A DNA stretch of 37,344 bases from JAYQPQ01 sp038145405. GTDB lineage: Bacteria > Pseudomonadota > Gammaproteobacteria > Pseudomonadales > GM7GCV1. Below, in pieces: positions 34,111 through 37,344 of this stretch; the first letter of the stretch is position 1, and the number at the start of each line of letters is the position of its first letter. The stretch lies in assembly GCA_038145405.1 (NCBI GenBank), contig JAYQPQ010000009.1, positions 1 through 37,344 of the forward strand, in the 5' to 3' direction. Under the pieces are notes generated by a model. The model ran no database searches. It was not told the origin of the DNA and saw nothing but the letters and a program-made list of their open reading frames with translations. The position numbers and the translations under genes were made by a program.

Positions 34111-34401
34111 TTAACCCTCCTTCTTGGATGATTTGAACATTTCCAGCATGCGCTCGGTGACCACATAGCCACCCACCGCGTTGCCGGCGGCCAGAAATAC
34201 ACCGATAAAGCCAATGGTCAATTCCAGGCTGGTCTCGGCGTGGCCCATGGCCACCATGGCACCTACCAGCACAATGCCGTGCACGAAGTTTGAGCCGGAC
34301 ATGAGCGGGGTGTGCAGGATCACCGGCACCTTAGAAATGACTTCGTAGCCCGTAAAGGCAGCCAGCATAAAGATATAGAGTGCAACCATGCCTTCGATCA
34401 T
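34111..34401 (-). CDS. pntAB: PntAB, NAD(P) transhydrogenase small membrane alpha-2 subunit
   Basis: A 96-residue membrane subunit with three helices that, with PntB, forms the proton channel. Motifs are FTGYEVISKVPVILHTPLMSGSNFVHGIVLVGAM and FIGVFLAAGNAVGGYVVTERML. In E. coli this segment is fused to PntA; the separate form is the Rhodospirillum-type three-subunit enzyme. The start overlaps the pntAA stop by 4 bp (ATGA) and it ends 3 bp before pntB. Confidence 0.95.
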   Translation of the reverse strand: MIEGMVALYIFMLAAFTGYEVISKVPVILHTPLMSGSNFVHGIVLVGAMVAMGHAETSLELTIGFIGVFLAAGNAVGGYVVTERMLEMFKSSKKEG

Positions 34402-35534
34402 CGGGATTCCTCCACCAGCTTGCGGATCATGTCGTGCTTGATTTCGCCGTTATGGGTCAGGCAGGCCTTGGCGATGATTTCGTCGTTCCAGTCGACTTCC
34501 AGCTTGCCTTCCTTAATCAGCAGGGAGGCGAAATTGAATAGGTTCTTGGCGAACATCTCGGAAGCGTGCAGCGCCAACTCGGAGGGCACGTTGAGGGGGC
34601 CGGCAATGGTCACACCCTGGTGCTCGATAATTTCACCGGGCTGGGTCAGTTCACAGTTGCCGCCGCCTTCGGAAGCCAGGTCGACAATCACCGAGCCGGG
34701 CTGCATGGCCTCGACGGCTGCTTTGCTGATCAGCTTGGGCGAGGGGCGTCCGGGAATGGCGGCGGTCGTGACGATGCAATCGGCCTTGGCAATATGGCTG
34801 TCGACGATTTCCTTCTGCTTGGCCTTCTCTTCCTCGGTCAATTCGCGGGCGTAACCGCCTTCGCCGCGGGCATCGATGCCGGTATTGACGAATTTGGCAC
34901 CCAGGGATTCGCACTGCTCCTTGGTTTCCGGGCGGATGTCGTAGGCCTCAACCATGGCGCCGAGACGGCGCGCTGTGGCAATGGCCTGCAATCCAGCGAC
35001 GCCGGCGCCCAGCACCAGCACCTTGGAGGGCCGAATCGTGCCGGCTGCGGTGGTCAGCATGGGGAAGAACTTGGCGCTCAGGGTGGCCGCCTTGAGTACG
35101 CCCAGATAGCCGGCTACGGCCGCCTGGGAGGACAGGGTGTCCATGGCCTGGGCGCGGGAAATACGCGGAATGAACTCGGTGGCCCAGCAGGTGATTTTCT
35201 GTTCCTTCAGTCGTTTGATCGCATCCAGATTTTTGGTCGGATTCATGGCGGCGACCAACAGGGTGCCGGGGCGCATCTGGGCGATTTCTTCGGCGTTGGG
35301 TGCCTGCACCTTGAACACCAGATCGGCAGTGCCGAGCACCTCGGCGGCACTGGCACCGACCTGCAGGTTGTCGCTGGCGAACTTGTCGTCGGGCAAGAAG
35401 GCGGAATCGCCGGCGCCATGCTCAAGGAGTACCTTGACGCCCAGGCCACCCAGTTTCTTCACCACGTCCGGGGCGAGTGCTACGCGCCGTTCGTCAGTCG
35501 CCGACTCGCGAATGACACCCAGTTTTACGGCCAT
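34398..35534 (-). CDS. pntAA: PntAA, NAD(P) transhydrogenase NAD-binding alpha-1 subunit
   Basis: The soluble NAD(H)-binding subunit (domain I) of the transhydrogenase, 378 residues, close to the Rhodospirillum protein. It opens MAVKLGVIRESATDERRVAL and has FIPRISRAQAMDTLSSQAA (122-140), the dinucleotide fold LVLGAGVAGLQAIATARRLGA (173-193) with GAGVAG, and TTAAIPGRPSPKLI. Start ATG 35534 has GGAG 8 nt upstream; the frame runs to 35573 without family support. The 141 bp to the hemW end (35535-35675) must hold the operon's promoter; I see no convincing one. Confidence 0.95.
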   Translation of the reverse strand: MAVKLGVIRESATDERRVALAPDVVKKLGGLGVKVLLEHGAGDSAFLPDDKFASDNLQVGASAAEVLGTADLVFKVQAPNAEEIAQMRPGTLLVAAMNPTKNLDAIKRLKEQKITCWATEFIPRISRAQAMDTLSSQAAVAGYLGVLKAATLSAKFFPMLTTAAGTIRPSKVLVLGAGVAGLQAIATARRLGAMVEAYDIRPETKEQCESLGAKFVNTGIDARGEGGYARELTEEEKAKQKEIVDSHIAKADCIVTTAAIPGRPSPKLISKAAVEAMQPGSVIVDLASEGGGNCELTQPGEIIEHQGVTIAGPLNVPSELALHASEMFAKNLFNFASLLIKEGKLEVDWNDEIIAKACLTHNGEIKHDMIRKLVEESR

Positions 35535-35675
35535 ATCTGGTCTCCAGTTTGGTTCGACTTGAGGGGTGCGCATTCTCTATCCGCTGGCCACGGATGAGAA
35601 ATAGATTCCCTAAATAACAGAAGCCGGGGGATTCAATGACCTGCTGGTCGTTGAACATCATCGGTGACCCTTGCG

Positions 35676-36845
35676 CTAGCCGGGGACCAGCCTAATGGCA
35701 TCGTCGTCCGGTAGCAGGTCGGCCAGACATTGGTTGAGATAACGCAGACCCAGCGCAGAAGGCTTGATCATCTCGGGGTCCGGCTCGAGAAAACCCCGCT
35801 CTGTCAGTGACGTGATGATGGCATTTATCTGTCCGGAGTCAAGTTGGGTGCGGCGATGGAAGCTGTCGCGGGCCACACCGCCGGTCAGGCGCAAGGCATT
35901 CATGAGAAACTCGAAGGGCTGGTGGTTCAGCGCCACTGCGTTATAGCTGAACCCGCGTTCCGGCCCACTTTCCAGATAGGCCGCTGGCATGCGGTTACGC
36001 TGGGTGCGAACCAGGGTGCCATCGGCGCGGGTCAGCTTGCCGTGAGCGCCGGCACCGATACCCAGATAGTCGCCAAACTGCCAGTAGTTCAGGTTGTGCC
36101 GGCAGCGTCGGCCGGGCTTAGCAAAGGCCGAAATCTCGTAGCGTTCGTAGCCAGCCGCAGCCAGCAGGGCAAAGCCAGCTTCATTGATGTCGGCCAGTAG
36201 GTCGTCTTCCGGCAGGCGCGGCGGCTGGTTGTAGAAAACCGTATTGGGTTCAATGGTCAGCTCGTACCAGGACAGATGCTCCGGCTGCAGGTCGATGGCG
36301 CGGCGCAGGTCGTGCAGCGCCAGATCGACGTCCTGCCCCGGCAGGCCGAACATCAGATCGAGGTTGATATTGTCGAAGCCAGCGCGGCGCGCCATTGCCA
36401 CGGCCTGCACCGCTTCCTCGCTGGAGTGGATGCGACCCAACTGTTGCAGCGCTTCCGGCTGAAAACTTTGCACGCCAATGGACAGGCGGTTTACGCCGGT
36501 GCGCCGATAATCACGAAATCGCTCCTGCTCAAAAGTGCCGGGGTTGGCCTCCAGCGTGATTTCACAATCCGCGCTCAGGCCGATGCTGTGATCGGCCAAC
36601 TCGAGAATGCGACCGATGGCACTGGCGCTAAACAGACTGGGTGTGCCGCCGCCAAAGAACACCGTCCCGATCTGGCGCCCGCCGGCGTCCTGCTGGTAGT
36701 AGCGCAGATCGGCGCCAAGCATTTGCGCATAGGCCTGTTCGGGTAGCGCGCCCTCCGCCTGGTGCGAGTTGAAATCGCAATAGGGGCATTTGCGCACACA
36801 CCAGGGAATGTGCACGTAGAGACTGAGGGGGATGGGTGCTTGCAT
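35676..36845 (-). CDS. hemW: HemW, radical-SAM haem chaperone
   Basis: Radical-SAM protein that binds haem and is thought to deliver it to respiratory enzymes; it was long misannotated as HemN, coproporphyrinogen oxidase. The 389-residue protein has the cluster-binding CX3CX2C (C16, C20, C23) in WCVRKCPYCDFNSH; the CPYCDFNSH form is HemW-type rather than HemN. Further blocks are GTVFFGGGTPSLFS, EITLEANPGTFE, GVNRLSIGVQSFQPEAL and NLDLMFGLPGQ, and a HemN C-terminal domain closes it. ATG 36845 agrees with the family length; the upstream extension to 36959 crosses the divergent gene. No Shine-Dalgarno is seen. Confidence 0.94.
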   Translation of the reverse strand: MQAPIPLSLYVHIPWCVRKCPYCDFNSHQAEGALPEQAYAQMLGADLRYYQQDAGGRQIGTVFFGGGTPSLFSASAIGRILELADHSIGLSADCEITLEANPGTFEQERFRDYRRTGVNRLSIGVQSFQPEALQQLGRIHSSEEAVQAVAMARRAGFDNINLDLMFGLPGQDVDLALHDLRRAIDLQPEHLSWYELTIEPNTVFYNQPPRLPEDDLLADINEAGFALLAAAGYERYEISAFAKPGRRCRHNLNYWQFGDYLGIGAGAHGKLTRADGTLVRTQRNRMPAAYLESGPERGFSYNAVALNHQPFEFLMNALRLTGGVARDSFHRRTQLDSGQINAIITSLTERGFLEPDPEMIKPSALGLRYLNQCLADLLPDDDAIRLVPG

Positions 36846-36927
36846 GGGCCGGCCAGTGTAGCCGAAGCGGGTCGGGATTTTGATCTGGATTATTGCCTTG
36901 CGTGCTGCAATGGGTTCCCATGGACGC

Positions 36928-37344
36928 ATGAACAACCTGGCTTTTCTGGGTGCGGCCAAGGAAGTGACCGGCTCCTGCTATCTGCTGGAGATCGCAAGCG
37001 GTCAACGCATTCTGCGCGACTGCGGCATGCGCCAGGGCAACAGCCAGGTCGCGCAATACCGTCACTACAAGTTCCCCTTTTCTATCGGCGCTATCGACGC
37101 TCTGGTGCTGTCCCACGCCCATATCGACCACTCCGGGCTGCTGCCGTTGCTGGTGGCGCGCGGCTATCGCGGCCCGGTCTATTGCACCGAACCGACTCGG
37201 GAGTTGCTCGACATCATGTTGCGCGATGCCGTGGGGCTCTACCTGCGCGATCTGGAGTGGGAAAACAAGCGCCGGCACACGGCCGGCAAGGCCGAGCTGG
37301 AGATCGTTGGTTTTCAGGCGCAGGGCACCCTCGGCCGCCGGTTG
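36928..37344 (+). CDS. Metallo-beta-lactamase/beta-CASP-type protein, 3' end beyond window
   Basis: The first 139 residues of a larger protein that is open to the window edge. It starts NLAFLGAAKEVTGSCYLLEI, typical of the COG1236 (YSH1-like) group of metallo-beta-lactamase-fold proteins with a beta-CASP and RNA-specificity domain. The zinc motif HAHIDHSG is at residues 63-70, and the proposed RILRDCGMRQG turn at 28-38 is also family-typical. These proteins are probable RNA exonucleases or endonucleases. ATG 36928 is divergent from hemW by 82 bp. Full length, domains and exact function cannot be judged from the part seen. Confidence 0.85.
   Translation, partial: MNNLAFLGAAKEVTGSCYLLEIASGQRILRDCGMRQGNSQVAQYRHYKFPFSIGAIDALVLSHAHIDHSGLLPLLVARGYRGPVYCTEPTRELLDIMLRDAVGLYLRDLEWENKRRHTAGKAELEIVGFQAQGTLGRRL

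Noticed and set aside
1..37344. CRISPR arrays, insertion sequences, tRNA or rRNA genes
   Set aside because: No regularly spaced repeats, transposase genes, terminal inverted repeats or tRNA-like folds were recognised by eye.

Overview
The window looks like a chromosomal segment of a GC-rich Gram-negative bacterium, most probably a gammaproteobacterium. Supporting this are an Escherichia-type LexA operator, periplasmic signal peptides and lipoboxes, an SrkA/YihE kinase, an entericidin, a three-subunit proton-translocating transhydrogenase and HemW. The genus cannot be told from the sequence alone.

Layout, left to right. (1) 1-375: two strong terminators and a possible short transcript, then the imuA-imuB-dnaE2 mutasome cassette (376-5444) behind a perfect palindromic SOS box, followed by an MltB-like lytic transglycosylase (to 6721). 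(2) Convergent minus-strand genes: a DUF486 membrane protein (6729-7079), then a 15-kb minus-strand operon (22148 down to 7168). Its nine genes, in transcription order, are: DUF4159 protein, VWA/glutamine-amidotransferase-fold membrane protein, caspase-fold protein, TPR-gluzincin peptidase, MoxR AAA+ ATPase, DUF58 protein, BatA-like VWA membrane protein, a giant DUF4175 protein, and NhaA. Most junctions overlap or lie within about 25 bp. (3) Plus strand 22322-23545: an exported protein joining a c-type haem motif to a Vgb-like propeller. (4) Minus strand: moaE-moeB-moaB-moeA (26576-23556) and an exported PQQ-type sugar dehydrogenase (28157-26763). (5) 28158-30134: a decayed AHSA1/SRPBCC gene, an Ala-rich small lipoprotein, a bidirectional terminator and srkA. 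(6) DUF2239 gene behind tandem TACCCGGGTA palindromes. (7) Minus strand: entericidin-moaC-moaD, a lipoprotein cyclophilin, pntAA-pntAB-pntB, hemW. (8) Plus strand at the right edge: the start of a metallo-beta-lactamase/beta-CASP-type protein, cut by the window end.

How the genes work together: the first cassette is the SOS translesion mutasome. The moa/moe genes make molybdopterin and insert molybdenum; moaA and mobA are not in the window. The pnt genes couple NADPH supply to proton motive force. The least understood part is the MoxR operon. A cytoplasmic AAA+ ATPase, four membrane or VWA-type partners, an exported metallopeptidase and a caspase-fold protein without its cysteine look like one envelope-associated machine. 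I regard it as the best candidate in the window for a poorly described system.
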